Shown: positions 10,862 through 22,400 of the stretch, piece by piece
Layout: each line of letters opens with the position of its first letter
How positions within the stretch are numbered: the stretch's first letter is position 1
Assembly (NCBI GenBank): GCA_002197995.1
Contig: NGZR01000002.1
Span: 6,572,001 to 6,636,000 of the forward strand
Direction: 5' to 3'
Origin: Gaeumannomyces sp. JS-464
Taxonomy: Eukaryota > Ascomycota > Sordariomycetes > Magnaporthales > Magnaporthaceae
Length of the DNA: 64,000 nucleotides
The notes under the pieces: model-generated
Told to the model about the DNA's origin: nothing
The model's database searches: none
Seen by the model: the letters and a program-made list of their open reading frames with translations, nothing else
Made by a program: the position numbers and the translations under genes

Positions 10862-12592
10862 ATGGTCGCGCAGGCACCGCCGCCAAACGCGGCGTCCAAG
10901 CTCTCGGCCTACCTCTCGCGACTCAACCCGGTCCCCGGCTTCCCCGAGTACACAGGCCCGCACAAGGTCGGCACGATAGATGTGGAGATCCCCGTCTCGG
11001 AGCTTCCTTCGCCGTGTCCCGTCGTCGACGGCACAGAAGAAATCCCCACCGTTCTGATCCGCGTCTACTACCCGGCAACGTCGGACGCCAGGGGCAAGCG
11101 GATAACTGGCTTCCAGCACCGCAGCGGCAGCATCTGTCCGCGTATGGCCAGTTCCTTGGGATCGGACCTACGGTTTCAAGCCTCGTCGCGTTCCTGCCTC
11201 GACACCTATACCACACCTCGATTCCCGTCCTCGAGAATGCGCCGCTCCTCGACCCCCCAGCCGACGCGCACAACGGCCGCTGGCCAACCATGGTCTTCTC
11301 GCACGGCCTGGGCGGCAGCAGGAACGCATACTCGCACCTCGCCGGCTCCCTGGCCAGCCACGGAATGGTGGTATTCTGCCCGGAGCACCGCGATGGAAGC
11401 GCAGTCTCGACCATGATCCCCGGCCCTGGCACATCGCCACGTTCTGTCGAGGTCGCCTACCGTCCGATTGCGCATACAACAGAGCCGGCGACGTGGGAGG
11501 CCCGTGACGCCCAGTTGCGCATTCGCACGTGGGAGCTAGCCTTGGCACTCGAAACCATCTTCGCCTTTGACGACGGTTTCTCAAAGCCCCTTACAAACCT
11601 CAAATCTGGCACGCCGGCCCACTCGCTCTCCCAGTTCGCCGGCAAGCTTCACGTTCAGGAGCCGGGGAGCGTCATCTGGGGCGGTCACAGCTTCGGCGCC
11701 GCCACTATAGTGCAGTTGCTCAAGTCGACATATTACGCCGACAGGCCGAGGCCAAGACCAAGGCCCCAATATTTGAACCGTCGGCGGGCTGTCGGCTCCG
11801 GCATCAGATCACGGAGCGGTCGGTCATGGTTCTGCTAGACATGTGGTGCTTCCCGCTCGTGTCCCCCGACCAGTCCGCCCTCTTCCGGCTCCCGCTCCCC
11901 TGCTACGCCGACACGCCCACCGCCCCGGCGGCACGGCGCTGCTTGCCGTCGAGTCGGACGCCTTCTTCAAGTGGACCGAGCACCTGCACACCAAGGCGCT
12001 GGCGCTGTCGCCCGTCCCGACGGCCAGGGAGGTGTCGCCGGCGTCGTTCGAGCGGCCGGCTACGGGCCGGCGCCTGGCCGAGCCGCACTTCTTTTGCGTC
12101 CGCGACAGCGCGCACCTGAACCAGTCCGACTTTGGCATCCTCTTCCCCTGGCTGACGCGCCGCGTCTTCAACGCGCGCGAGCCCGAGCGCGCGCTCCGCC
12201 TCAACGTCCGCGCCGTCCTGCAGGCGCTGCGGGCCAACGGGTTCCGCGTCGCGCGCACCTGCGCCGCCGACCTCGTCGACGGGGACGGCAGGAGTGGCAG
12301 CGGCAGCGACGAAGACAAGCTTGTCGGCGAGGTTGGCCTTGACGACGACCCAGCCATCCTCGACCGTAGCGTGGTAAAAGCCGGCGGAATCGACGCCTGG
12401 AGCTGGGTCGACATTATCGGCCTCGGCCCAAAAAGCAGCCTGGCGGAAAAGCGGGCGGCGCGGGAAGACGACGGGGACCGGGAGTCGGCGACGGATGTCG
12501 AGAATGACGGGGGCGAGGTCGACATGCAGGGGGAGATAGAACCTCACCTGAACCAAAAACCCGTCGTAGCTCAGGTCACGACTGCGAGGTAA
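10862..12592 (+). CDS. Platelet-activating-factor acetylhydrolase-like esterase, three frame breaks
   Basis: Serine esterase of the PAF-AH (plasma/type II) family, which hydrolyses short acyl chains from oxidised or ether phospholipids. The start MVAQAPPPNAASKLSAYLSR leads to PVSELP and VLIRVYYPATS. After a frame step come WLPAPQRQHLSAYGQFLG, the oxyanion loop VFSHGLGGSRNAY and the nucleophile elbow IWGGHSFGAATIVQLL. After another step come VMVLLDMWCFPL and YADTP, and after a third LLAVESDAFFKWTEHL, SAHLNQSDFGILFPWLT and the C-terminus to 12592. The breaks lie near 11106, 11745 and 11926. Each is repaired by adding one base (all act as -1), the last in a CCCC run, and no intron signals explain them. 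Summed length is about 576 residues. The product is convincing; whether the gene is dead or mis-sequenced is open. Confidence 0.8.
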
Positions 12593-13260
12593 TGACTGCC
12601 TACGTTGTTGTGATTCCTCTATCCTGCCGTCCCTTACCTATTTTTCTCGTGATTCATGTCTTTTTTGTTCGTGATGCTTTCGAGCTGTATTCCCCTATGT
12701 GTTACGCGCCTGTCAAATTCGTTTTACAACGTCTGCGATTAGCGATACCTATAGATGGATAGAATTAGATCAGAATATCCCCAGGGACTCTCTTTTCTGC
12801 CAGGGGCAAGCGCTCGCCTTTGGTATCGAACAGTATTTGGGAAATCATCAGTACTGCATGGTAGGAGGTAACCATCTTGCCAAAGTCAGTCCTGCAGCCA
12901 TATCTGCAAGTCTAGCATCCCCCTCATTAAATGCCAACCACAGCCCAGCTCGATACACCAGCGGGGAAGACAAACTCATCGGGGTCGAACTACATCGTGT
13001 CTTGGTCTCGAGGGCAGGCTGTGAAGTGGAGAAATTCTGTCATAAGAGGGGTGGTCCCTAGATCGCAAGTTGCCTTCTAAGGGCCATTCTTCCAAAGCCG
13101 GGTCTCGACCTAATGTTCAGCCTATGAGCCCCTGTGACCGAATCCATTGTCAACTCATTATGGCAAACGCTAACGCTGCTGGTAAGGCCCTGTATGCCGG
13201 CTCCCGCAAGCACATAGTGGTACCGCAAGCAGAAGCTGACCATCTCTGCTCCCGAGATGC
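12593..13260. other. Spacer upstream of the NLR relic
   Basis: More AT-rich than the flanking genes, especially 12600-12780. No coding or RNA feature is supported. Confidence 0.5.
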
Positions 13261-14960
13261 CCAGGCCAGCTCTTGACGGCATTTAGCTTCCCTCAACCGC
13301 CGTCACTGGAGGATTTCGACATCGCCGTCGTCTGCGCCCTGACCTTTGAGGTGGACGCCGTGGTGGCGCTCTTGGACTCACAATATGACGACAGGAGATT
13401 GTCGATTCCGTCCGCCGATAACATCGCCTACATCCATCACTGGCGCTCTAGGCAACCACCATGTCGTGATCGCCTTTCTGCCCGAGCCCGGCAGGAGCAG
13501 TTCAGCCACGGTCGCGCAGTGTTTGCGGCGCACCTTCCCCCAACATCTTGCTCGCCCTCATTGGTGGCGTGTGCGGGTGCGTCCCGTTCTTCGTCGAGGA
13601 GGGACAGCAGGTCGAGGTCCTACTTGGAGATGTCTTCGTTAGCCAAGGAATCGTGCGCTACGACTATGGGAGACAGACGCCCGAAAGGTTCGAGGTCAAG
13701 GCCTTGTCTCGCGACCTCCTCGCCAGGCCCGGCGAGAGGCTGCGCTCGCACATGGCCCTGGTCCAGTCAATCAACGGTGGCGAAATGCTAGCGTCAAAGA
13801 TGGCCCAGTACATGGAGGTGCTGCGGCAGGGCAACCCCAGGCTTCGCGTGTCGCACCTCACGGCCAGCATCGACTCCCTGTACCTGCCCTCCTATCGTCA
13901 TAAGGAACAGGGCAGGTCGTGCAGCGGAGCCGGCTGCAGCAGAAATATCTAGCTGGTACCGCGAGCGCGTCTCGCCCTCTTTTCCTCTTCTCGTCTCCCT
14001 ATTCTCCCTTCTGTATCAGGTGGCCTGCCGCCAGAGAGCCGAGGTGCACTTTGGCTGGACGGCATCGGCTGACAAGGTCATGATGGACGGCAACGAGCGT
14101 GAACGTGTGGCCAGGTCTCTGGAGGATATGAATTTCGAGATGGAAGGCGCGGCTGTGGCGGAGAAATTCAACTGCGTTGTCATCAAGGGCGTTACCAATT
14201 ACGCAGATAGCCATAAGAACGGCGGTTGACAGCGATATGCGGTGGCCACGGCAGCCGCCTGCGCCAAATCTTTCCTCAAGTCCTAGGACGCTCTGGTCAG
14301 ATCATGTGTGATATCCCCTTAGCGCTCTTCGGATATCATCCTTTAGACCCGAAACAAGAAGGCTCCTACAAGCTACCGTTTGACCTCTCAGATATGCCAT
14401 GTACTCAAACTGTCTCCGGACCTGATGATATTGCGATGATTCGCAATCGGCTCCTCCCCGACCCGCCGGTCTGGGATCGATCTTGATTACCAGCCAACTC
14501 AGCAGCGTTGTTGTCGATCTTGGCATGGGCGTGACGCTCCAGAAAGCCAATGTCGCACTCGCACGATATTTTCAACGGGTGGCGCTTCTTGGGCCTGCTT
14601 AAGCAGCCGCCGTCCCTTGCCGCCGTCAACGGTAAGGCTATCTCCCAGATCCTCAAGAGACTCGATGGAATTCCCCTGGCACTCGCATCAGCTGGTTCAT
14701 ATTCGACAGGGCTTCACCCTGGCAGCCTACCTGGGGCTCTACGAGAAAGAATGGGATAAACTGGCCGATAAGAACATAGGCTTGGACAGCTACGACAAGA
14801 CGGTGTGGACCACATGGATGCTGCCGTTTCGTGCAATCAGGAATCGAATCCCAGATGCGGCGAGGCTCTTGCAGTTCTGGGGATTCCTCGACAACAAAGA
14901 GTTCTGGATGGGCGAAAGCTGTGAATCCATCGTGGGTGGTGTTGCCGTACGGGCTAAGAC
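13261..14960 (+). pseudogene. Relic of a PNP/NB-ARC (NLR-like) receptor gene
   Basis: The first part is a nucleoside-phosphorylase-like (PNP_UDP) domain of the kind found at the N-terminus of fungal NLR-like proteins. It reads EDFDIAVVCALTFEVDAVVA, then in another frame GNHHVVIAFLPEPG, then ALIGGVCGCVPFFVE with LLGDVFVSQGIVRYDYG. A likely intron (about 13954-14020) follows, then EVHFGWTASADKVM, FEMEGAAVAEKFNCVVIKG and TNYADSHKN. A TGA at 14227-14229 replaces the Trp expected after SHKNGG, followed in frame by QRYAVATAAACAKSFLK. An NB-ARC remnant comes next: GSILITSQL near 14474, LKRLDGIPLALASAGSY near 14660, and WMLPFRAIRNRIPDAARLLQ with FWGFLDNKEFW near 14815-14910. The P-loop and Walker B part of NB-ARC is missing and no repeat domain follows. 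Intact versions sense ligands and signal in heterokaryon incompatibility or defence; this copy cannot. Confidence 0.78.
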
Positions 14961-16192
14961 GGAAGGCGGCAAACAAGGGACATCAGGTGGCCGAGCTCAG
15001 TAAGGGCTTGCTCCGTCTTGCGCCTTTCTCCAGGCTGCCCACCCAACACCAGATATCAACCAAGCCCCCAGTACAAGGCGAGAGGACGGGAGCCCGTATA
15101 GTATGTGCTGCCCGTGCTCGCAGCTCCAGGCCTCTGCTCTGGTCCCTTATCATCCGAGCTCTTGCTGTTTCTTTCAACAACCGGGGCACCGCGGATGGTG
15201 TAGTTGGATACGATTGCACCACACACCATCCGCAGAGATAAGTATCTCTGAAGGTTCCCAGTTCGAACCCGGGTGGAAACCCCTGTGCGATCACCACAAA
15301 AGGACAGTCAATCACGAGAGTTTCGTAGCCGAGCGGTGCTCGGTGAGTTTTTCGCATTTTTCTTCTTTTTTCTTTTCTACCCAAAGGCGCCTGGGGTATC
15401 ACCACCCTCTCCTTGCTGATGTACAGCTTGGCAGATCTCCTTTTGGTGCCATCCCGAGATTGCACGTGTCATGGACCACACCGTTTTCTTCTTTTGATCG
15501 ACGGTGGTTCCCACAAAATTAGCGCCTTCAACTACTCCACGTGACCCCAAGGCCCCACGACGCAACGCTCAGGCCTCCCCAGTCCCCCGCACAGTGACGG
15601 GGCGCCGTTGCATTTTGCAATCTACATAGCCTGAATCTGCCGGCCTATGTCGTCAATCGCTATTCGTGGATTTTCTCTCTGCTCCACCCCCAAGATCCTG
15701 CCATCTGCAAGTCCAACATAGTTGGTCCTATCCCCATAATAGCTGTGGGGTAGAGGGCAGCTGGGCCGACTTCGGGTGAACTCCTCTGCCCGCTCCGCAG
15801 TGTGCTGAGATGGCCGTCGTGACGCTTGCCATTGTTGGTGCTGTCCGTCGTCCCAGCCAGCTTTTGTTCCGGCTCGCCTCCTCACCTCCCCGCACGCCGC
15901 CCCAGGATCCAGAGGGTCGGCTGGGCCCATTCTCGGTCATGATGCCACGCCGGCAAATTTCACCTCGACAGCCTACTGCTGCCGAGTTGGGGTCGGTCAC
16001 CGGGCAAGCAGGTTATAACCCCGGATGCAATGTCCGCCTACATCCACCGTCCCACCCTGCCTGCCGAGAAGGTAGCGTCCTGCGACATCGGGCCACCGCC
16101 GGTAGGATAATACAAGAGGCACGGCCTCGCCTCTTGCCTCGGTAGCCTACCACTGCCATTTTGCAGGCCACCGTCGACCGCCGCTGCCGACC
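14961..16192. other. Non-coding stretch between NLR relic and GH67 gene
   Basis: No protein gene is supported. It contains the tRNA-like palindromic element described separately at 15191-15283. The last 200 bp are probably promoter and leader of the alpha-glucuronidase gene. Confidence 0.5.
15191..15283 (+). other. tRNA-like, strongly palindromic element (decayed tRNA or tRNA-derived)
   Basis: TGGTGTAGTTGG (15197-15208) resembles a pol III A box. AGTTCGAACCC (15260-15270) resembles a B box or T-arm, with the T-stem pairing CCCAG/CCGGG apart from one A-C mismatch. The acceptor ends do not pair as in a normal tRNA, and the spacing between the boxes is too long without an intron. Between them are two clean hairpins: an 11-bp stem GCGGATGGTGT/ACACCATCCGC (15191-15201 with 15223-15233, 21-nt loop) and an 8-bp stem CAGAGATA/TATCTCTG (15233-15240 with 15243-15250). 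It is not a functional tRNA that I can fold. Confidence 0.35.
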
Positions 16193-18796
16193 ATGCTCAT
16201 CAGCTGTCTGATCCTCCTGCCTCTCGGCTTCGCGGCCGCCGAGTCGGGCATCGACGCCTGGCTCCGCTATGCCCGCGTCCCCAAGGCCCGATGCTACCGG
16301 GCCGCCATCCCCGACACCGTCGTCGCCCTGAACAGCACCGTCGTCAGCCCCGTTTACACGGCTGGCCTGGAGCTGCAGAAGGGCCTCAAGGGCATGCTCG
16401 ACAAGAGCGTCTCGGTCCGGCATGAAGCCGCCGATGGCCGTTCAATCATTGTGGGCACTGTTGCTGCCTACAAGGAGCGCGGCGGCAGCACCCAGGACCA
16501 CCCTGAGCTTGCTAGCCTCATCAAAGACGGCTATTACCTGTCGACCGCCGGAAACAACACCCTCATTCTTGGCCAGAACGAACGGGGTGCGCTGTACGGC
16601 GCGTTCCGCTATCTCGAGCTGATCGGCCAGGGCAAATTCTCCAAGGTTTCTTTTGCCTCGAATCCCGATGCCCCCATCCGCTGGGTCAATGTGCGTCCCC
16701 ATCTCTCTTTCTGTACATACCTAGTCATTCTGTTGTTACTGACACCCCAGCAGCAATGGGACAACATGCAGGATGGCGGAATCCATGGCAGCGTCGAGCG
16801 TGGGTATGGCGGCAACTCGATTTTCTTCTGGGCGGGCCGGGTTCGCGACGACCTCACCCGCGTCTCGCAGTATGGCCGGATCCTGGCCTCGATAGGCATC
16901 AACGCTGTCGTGATAAACAACGTCAACGCCAACGTGAATCTGCTCAACAGCACCAACCTCGACGGCGTGGCCAGAATCGCCGACGCCTTCAGGCCGTGGG
17001 GCGTTCAGGTCGGCATGTCACTCTTTTTTGCTTCGCCGAGGGACCTCGGTGGCCTGCCCACCTTTGACCCGTTGGACGAGAGTGTGATCAAGTGGTGGGG
17101 TGATAAGACAAACGAAATCTACAGGCGGGTGCCCGATTTCGCCGGCTATCTGGCGAAGGCAAACTCGGAGGGCCAGCCCGGTCCCCTGACGTACAACCGC
17201 ACCCTGGCCCAGGGCGCAAATCTTTTTGCGCATGCTCTCAAGCCCCATGGTGGCACTATCATGTTCCGGGCTTTTGTATACGACCACACGAGCCTCAACC
17301 AGGACCGAGACTGGAAAGCGGACCGCGCCAACGCTGCTGTCCAGTTCTTTAAGGGACTCGACGACAAGTTCGAAGACAATGTCGTCATCCAGATTAAATA
17401 CGGTCCCATCGACTTCCAGGTCCGCGAGGCTGTTAGCCCTCTCTTCACCCACCTCAGAAAGACCCCTTCTGCGGTCGAGTTCCAGATCACGCAGGAGTAC
17501 CTCGGTCAGCAGGCTCATCTTGTCTACCTGCCGCCCATGTGGAAAGAGCTCCTCAATTTCGACCTCCGTGTGGACAGCAAACCGTCTCCACTCAAGTCTA
17601 TCCTTAACGGCAAGGTCTTTGGCCGCCCGGGCGGTTATGCCGGCGTTGTTAACGTCGGTATGAACGAGACGTGGCTGGGAAGCCACCTCTCCATGTCAAA
17701 CCTGTACGCCTACGGCAAAATGGCCTGGGACCCCGAGTCGGACCCGGACGCTCTGCTGAGGACGTGGACCAAGCTCACCTTCAGTCACGACCCGGCCGTG
17801 GTCGACACCATCTCGGGCATGTCGATGGAGTCGTGGCCGGCATACGAGAACTACACGGGCAACCTGGGTGTGCAGACGCTGGTCGACACCGGCAACGCCC
17901 ATTATGGCCCGAACCCGGCGTCACAGGATGGCAACCCCTGGGGCCAGTGGACGCGCGCAGATGCCGACAGCATCGGGATGGACCGCACTGTCTGGAACGG
18001 CACCGGGTTCGCGGGCCAGTACCCGCCCGAGGTGGCGGCGAGCTACGAGAAGATCGAGACGACGCCCGACAACCTGCTGCTCTGGTTCCACCACGTGCCC
18101 TACACGCAGCGCCTGAAGAGCGGCAAGACGGTGATTCAGCACTTTTACGACGCGCACTACGACGGCGCCGCCGTGGCGCAGACCTTCCCGACAAGGTGGG
18201 AGTCGCTCAAGGGCAAGATGGACGACAGGCAGTACGCCGAGCAGCTGTCCCGGCTCGTTTACCAGGCCGGCCACGCGCTCGTGTGGCGCGACAGCATCTG
18301 CAACTTCTACTTCAACAAGAGCAGCATCCCCGACGAGAGGGGCCGCGTCGGCAACTACCGCTACCGCATCGAGGCCGAGCACATGGCCCTCGACGGCTAC
18401 CGCCCCTACCGCGTCCAGCCCTTCGAGTCCGCCTCGGGTGCCTGGGCCGTTGTCACCAACACGAACTCCTCGAAGGGCACCGCCTCGACAAAGCTTGACC
18501 ACGTCGAGAGCGGCAAGTACGACGTGGCCGTCAACTACTACGACCAGGCCATCGGCCGCTCCACGTGGGAGCTGTTCCTCGGCGACCGCCTCGTCGGCTC
18601 GTGGAAGGGCGACATGGAGTACAGGATCGGCAAGGCGCCGACCTTCTACATTGACGGCCAGACCGCCGCGCGAATCACGTTCAAGGGCGTCCAGGTTGCC
18701 AAGGGCGACGTGCTCAAGATTGTGGGCACGCCCGACGGCCAGGAGCCGGCGCCCATCGACTACGTCTCGGTGTTGCCCGAAGGGGTGGCAGATTAA
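16193..18796 (+). CDS. aguA: Secreted GH67 alpha-glucuronidase
   Basis: Releases 4-O-methyl-glucuronic acid from xylo-oligosaccharide ends in xylan breakdown. The N-terminus MLISCLILLPLGFAAAES is a secretion signal. One in-frame intron, 16691-16753, restores RWVN/QWDNM, the conserved NQWDN of the family; without splicing the frame stays open but reads VRPHLSFCTYLVILLLL. The mature transcript encodes about 846 residues, the normal full length. KANSEGQPGP near residue 305 carries the general-acid Glu. KYGPIDFQVREAVSPL near 386 (Asp) and FQITQEYLGQ near 414 (Glu) carry the bases known from Cellvibrio and Geobacillus GH67 structures. A short insertion (QDGGIH) sits just after QWDNM. Several N-x-S/T sites fit a secreted protein. 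No xylanase or other carbohydrate-active gene is adjacent. Confidence 0.96.
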   Translation: MLISCLILLPLGFAAAESGIDAWLRYARVPKARCYRAAIPDTVVALNSTVVSPVYTAGLELQKGLKGMLDKSVSVRHEAADGRSIIVGTVAAYKERGGSTQDHPELASLIKDGYYLSTAGNNTLILGQNERGALYGAFRYLELIGQGKFSKVSFASNPDAPIRWVNVRPHLSFCTYLVILLLLTPQQQWDNMQDGGIHGSVERGYGGNSIFFWAGRVRDDLTRVSQYGRILASIGINAVVINNVNANVNLLNSTNLDGVARIADAFRPWGVQVGMSLFFASPRDLGGLPTFDPLDESVIKWWGDKTNEIYRRVPDFAGYLAKANSEGQPGPLTYNRTLAQGANLFAHALKPHGGTIMFRAFVYDHTSLNQDRDWKADRANAAVQFFKGLDDKFEDNVVIQIKYGPIDFQVREAVSPLFTHLRKTPSAVEFQITQEYLGQQAHLVYLPPMWKELLNFDLRVDSKPSPLKSILNGKVFGRPGGYAGVVNVGMNETWLGSHLSMSNLYAYGKMAWDPESDPDALLRTWTKLTFSHDPAVVDTISGMSMESWPAYENYTGNLGVQTLVDTGNAHYGPNPASQDGNPWGQWTRADADSIGMDRTVWNGTGFAGQYPPEVAASYEKIETTPDNLLLWFHHVPYTQRLKSGKTVIQHFYDAHYDGAAVAQTFPTRWESLKGKMDDRQYAEQLSRLVYQAGHALVWRDSICNFYFNKSSIPDERGRVGNYRYRIEAEHMALDGYRPYRVQPFESASGAWAVVTNTNSSKGTASTKLDHVESGKYDVAVNYYDQAIGRSTWELFLGDRLVGSWKGDMEYRIGKAPTFYIDGQTAARITFKGVQVAKGDVLKIVGTPDGQEPAPIDYVSVLPEGVAD

Positions 18797-19476
18797 GGAC
18801 GCTCCGGGGAGGGGGTTTGTCGTGGTGTTTACAGCACCTAACGTAACATTATCTGAGTACATAGAAAGGGGCGCTGGGTAGTAAAATCAAAAAGCACGCT
18901 CAAAGAGTCTCTGCGACTGAACTATTTATGCATGTGCGGTGAATCGAGGGATGCATAGGACGACAAGGAGAGAGACAACAGGCCCATGTTGACAAAATAA
19001 AGTTGAAGACTAAACGTACAAGTCTCTTCACTGATTTAAGCTTAATATCCTCTACCGAAGTTTTGTTTCCCCTCCCGGCTTAAGCTTGGCCAAGGGGCTC
19101 GTTTTTAAACTTCTCGGTTCAGCAGACCCACGAAACCACGTCGCTTGCATGGAAAGCATGGATGTCAGCCTTTGGAGAATGCATGGCGACACAAACCAAG
19201 AGCTGCGAATGGGTGTCGTTGAGAAGAGTTCATCGTTATTTGTTGGTTATTTGGTATCTATTACATATCTCCTCCGCTCGTATCGCGTGTCGCGCCGTCC
19301 ATCGTGACAAGTCATTATAATCCCATACCACCGTCCCAAAAAGACTGTCGAGAATGGACAGTTGGAGAAAAAGAAAGAGAAAAAGAACGCCTGAAAAATC
19401 TAAACCGGAAAAAAAAACCGGCCCAAAACCATCGCATGCCTCTATAATCACACATTACTTCGTAACAGGCGTCCAC
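18797..19476. other. Convergent 3' spacer
   Basis: This lies between the ends of the GH67 gene and the giant repeat gene. It is AT-richer, with A-rich stretches near 19360-19430. No gene is supported. Confidence 0.6.
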
Positions 19477-22400
19477 TCAGGCAAACAGCTTCTTGAAAAC
19501 CGCCCTGAACCCCTTGCTCTCCTTGTCCTTGTGCTTGCCCTTCTCCTTATCGAGCGGCCGTTGCTGCCTCTCCCTCTCTCGCTCGCCTTCTCTCTCCCGC
19601 CTTCTCTTCGCGTCCGCCCTGTCGTCGGTGCTCGCGCTGGCGGCCGCCGAGGGGGCTGTGGCGCGGCGGGTCTGGTCTGGCGCCGACGCCGCCGTGGCGC
19701 GGCGGCTCCGCGCTGCGCCCGGCGAGTCCGGCGGCTGCGGCTGCGGCGCCGTTGCCGACACCGACGCCGACGCCGACGCCCTCTTCTCCGCCCGCGAGCG
19801 GCGGTGGTGTTCGCGATCCCGCCCGGAGCCACTCCTCAACGACAATCCGGCTAGCCTCTCGGCTGGAGAGGGCGGGACGGAGCGGGGTACGCGGTCGCTC
19901 GCCAAGATCTCGGCTTCCTCGTCGGGATAGTGAACCCTGCTGCTCTTGTGGGGAGAAGTAAGACTCGCGGAGTTCCTGGTCGCGAGCGTGAAGCCGTCCC
20001 GGGATGACCTCGACGACCGGTCTGTTAAGGAGCGCTCCTCCGCCGCTCGCCGAGCTTTCTCGGCTACCTCCTCGCGAGCTGCCTGTAGCCTCCGTGCGTC
20101 CTCGGATGTTCTGCTGGATCCATGCCGCGAGCGGGTTGTGTTTGATCGCTTCGGCGTGGCAGGGTCCCATTTGACACTGTTGTTAGACTCTAGCTTTGGC
20201 GAAGACGATGACGGCGATGACGACGTGGACTTGTGGTGGTGGTTTTGGTGTGTAACGTGGTCGTTCTTCTTGCTGCTGCTGCCGCTTGTAGCTGCAGAAG
20301 AAGACGCCGCCGCCCTTGCGGTAGACGCTGATGACACTGTCTCAAATCTTCCTCCGCCCGGCAGCGCCTCTGAGGCTGTTGCTGCCCTCTTGTGTGCTCT
20401 GGGGCTACTATCGGGGATCTTTGTTTTACCGTCTCGAAGACCGAAATTGGACTCCATCACACTGCTGGCACCCTTGGCGCTGAAGAGCCGCTTGAGGGGC
20501 GGCGCCGTCTCAGACTCTTTGGTCACCGACCGCGTGCTTTGCCGCCGCGAGCTGCGCTCCTCACGGGCCTTGTCGCCCGGGCTGGATCCCACGCCAGCAG
20601 CAGCCGCCAGGCCCGCCGCCCCAGCGACCGCCGTGGCCGCCAGGACGGCCGTGTCCTTGCCCTTGCCGCTTCGGCGCGAATCAGAGTCGCGGCGCTCGCG
20701 GCGCTCGCGAGCTGCCCGACGCTCGGCTCGGCGCATCTCGTACTCATCCAGCTCATCAGGAGTGAGGTATTTGGGCTTCTGCGGGTTGTCGGAACCTGAG
20801 TGAGCGGAAGCGTCACTCTCTGCACGATGTATGCGGTGGTGGTGGTGATGATGGTCCCTGCCGCCGTCGTCCTGGGCGCGACTTGACCTTGAAGGGTCCC
20901 CGGTGTGGCGATGATGATGATGGTGGTGGTGGTGATGGCGATGTCGCTCACTCCGGGGCGATTCGGGGTCATACGATCGAGACGATCGGGACCGTGATTT
21001 CTCGTCTAAGAACAGGTCAGCAACGGAATCACGGAGTGCTCCCTCTTGCCGCCCCATGCTCCCCTCGGCTGTGACTGTCGACGTCGGTCCCTCTGAACTC
21101 AGAGAGAATGGGTCGTCGTCAAAGCCAAATCCCCTCTCCCACTCGCTGCTTGCTAGAGTTGGTGATCCCTTCGGGCTGAGAACCTCGGCTGTGGCGTAGA
21201 TAACCACCGCAGTCGCAATTAGCTCCTCCGCTTTCCGCCTCGACAACTTCTTTTTCTCCGGAGAGTCTTCTGCATCGCGAGCGGGTCTTCTGGGTCTGGG
21301 TAGCACCATCCCCGGCGTCGGTGCCCGCATCAGGATCAGTGCTGCGGAAGCTCGCTAGGCTCTTGGGCTTGAAAGGGCGCAACAAGTCGGCCTGCGTGCC
21401 CATGTCCATGTAATACGGTTTGGCGTTGGTGCTGCTAACACTGGAGTCTTGCACGGTCCGGCCGACATCCGGATCCTCGTCAAAGACTTGGCCAAACTGC
21501 GGGACTGGAACTGCCCTGGCCGATGATGTCAGGGCTTGATCGTCTTCGGGGGATGAGAACTGGTGAGTTGCCATGAGACTGGCGACTCCGACCGCAGCAA
21601 CAGCACCGGTTGCCCAAGCTGCCCCCCTGAGGCTAAAGTCATCCCGGGATCAAGTCGATCATCGGCAGACGATACCTCCTCCGTTTGCACCACGGCTTCG
21701 GCGGGTGCGACATCTGCAAGAACCTCGCGACTGGCTTCGTCTTCGGCAAGTGCGGGCGCAAATGATTCTTGGCGTGGCACCTCTTCGACGAGATACCCCG
21801 CATGGCTTTGGGTCGCGTAAGAAAAGTAGTCTCCCTCAAAAGGCGCGCCGGCAGACGGCGGAGCCTCGGGCTCGTACATCCCCCCGATTGCAGGAGGATA
21901 GCCATAAATGACTTCTTGCCCTGACGAAGTTACCCCGGCCGAGTCATAAACGGGGGCATACTCCGGTGCCACCTCGATATTCGTCCCATATGCTGGCTCT
22001 CCAAGATAGTAGGTGTGGTTGGTATAAGCCGGCGCCATTCCATACTCTAGGATGGGTCCTTGGAGCGCATAACCTTGGGCGGCCGACGCATATGTGGCAG
22101 ATATTTCTTGTTCGTCCTGAGGGTCGTTGACTGCTTCTGCGGGTTCAGCAGCTGGCCCCTCAGCTGTTTCGATGCCTGGTTCAATCAGACCTTCGTGGGA
22201 GACCTCGGCAACAGGTGCCGTGACTGGTTTGGGTTCGACGGGTGCGTGATCTTCGGTAGTCTCAACAGCTGCATCTTCTCGGGGATGGCGGCTAGTTCAG
22301 ATGGCTCGGCATCTTCTTGTGTCCCTTGTGCCGGGCCTTGAGCTTCGGCAGCCTCGGGGACGTCCTCAGGCGCGAGGGTCCCGGGGGTCCTGGGGACGGC

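Noticed and set aside
17671..18862. Long antisense and alternate-frame open reading frames inside the GH67 gene
   Set aside because: Arg/Gly/Ala-rich shadows caused by GC-rich codons of the real gene.
20823..20945. GGT/GAT trinucleotide repeats considered as a microsatellite feature
   Set aside because: They encode the two poly-His tracts of the giant protein on the minus strand and are explained by it.
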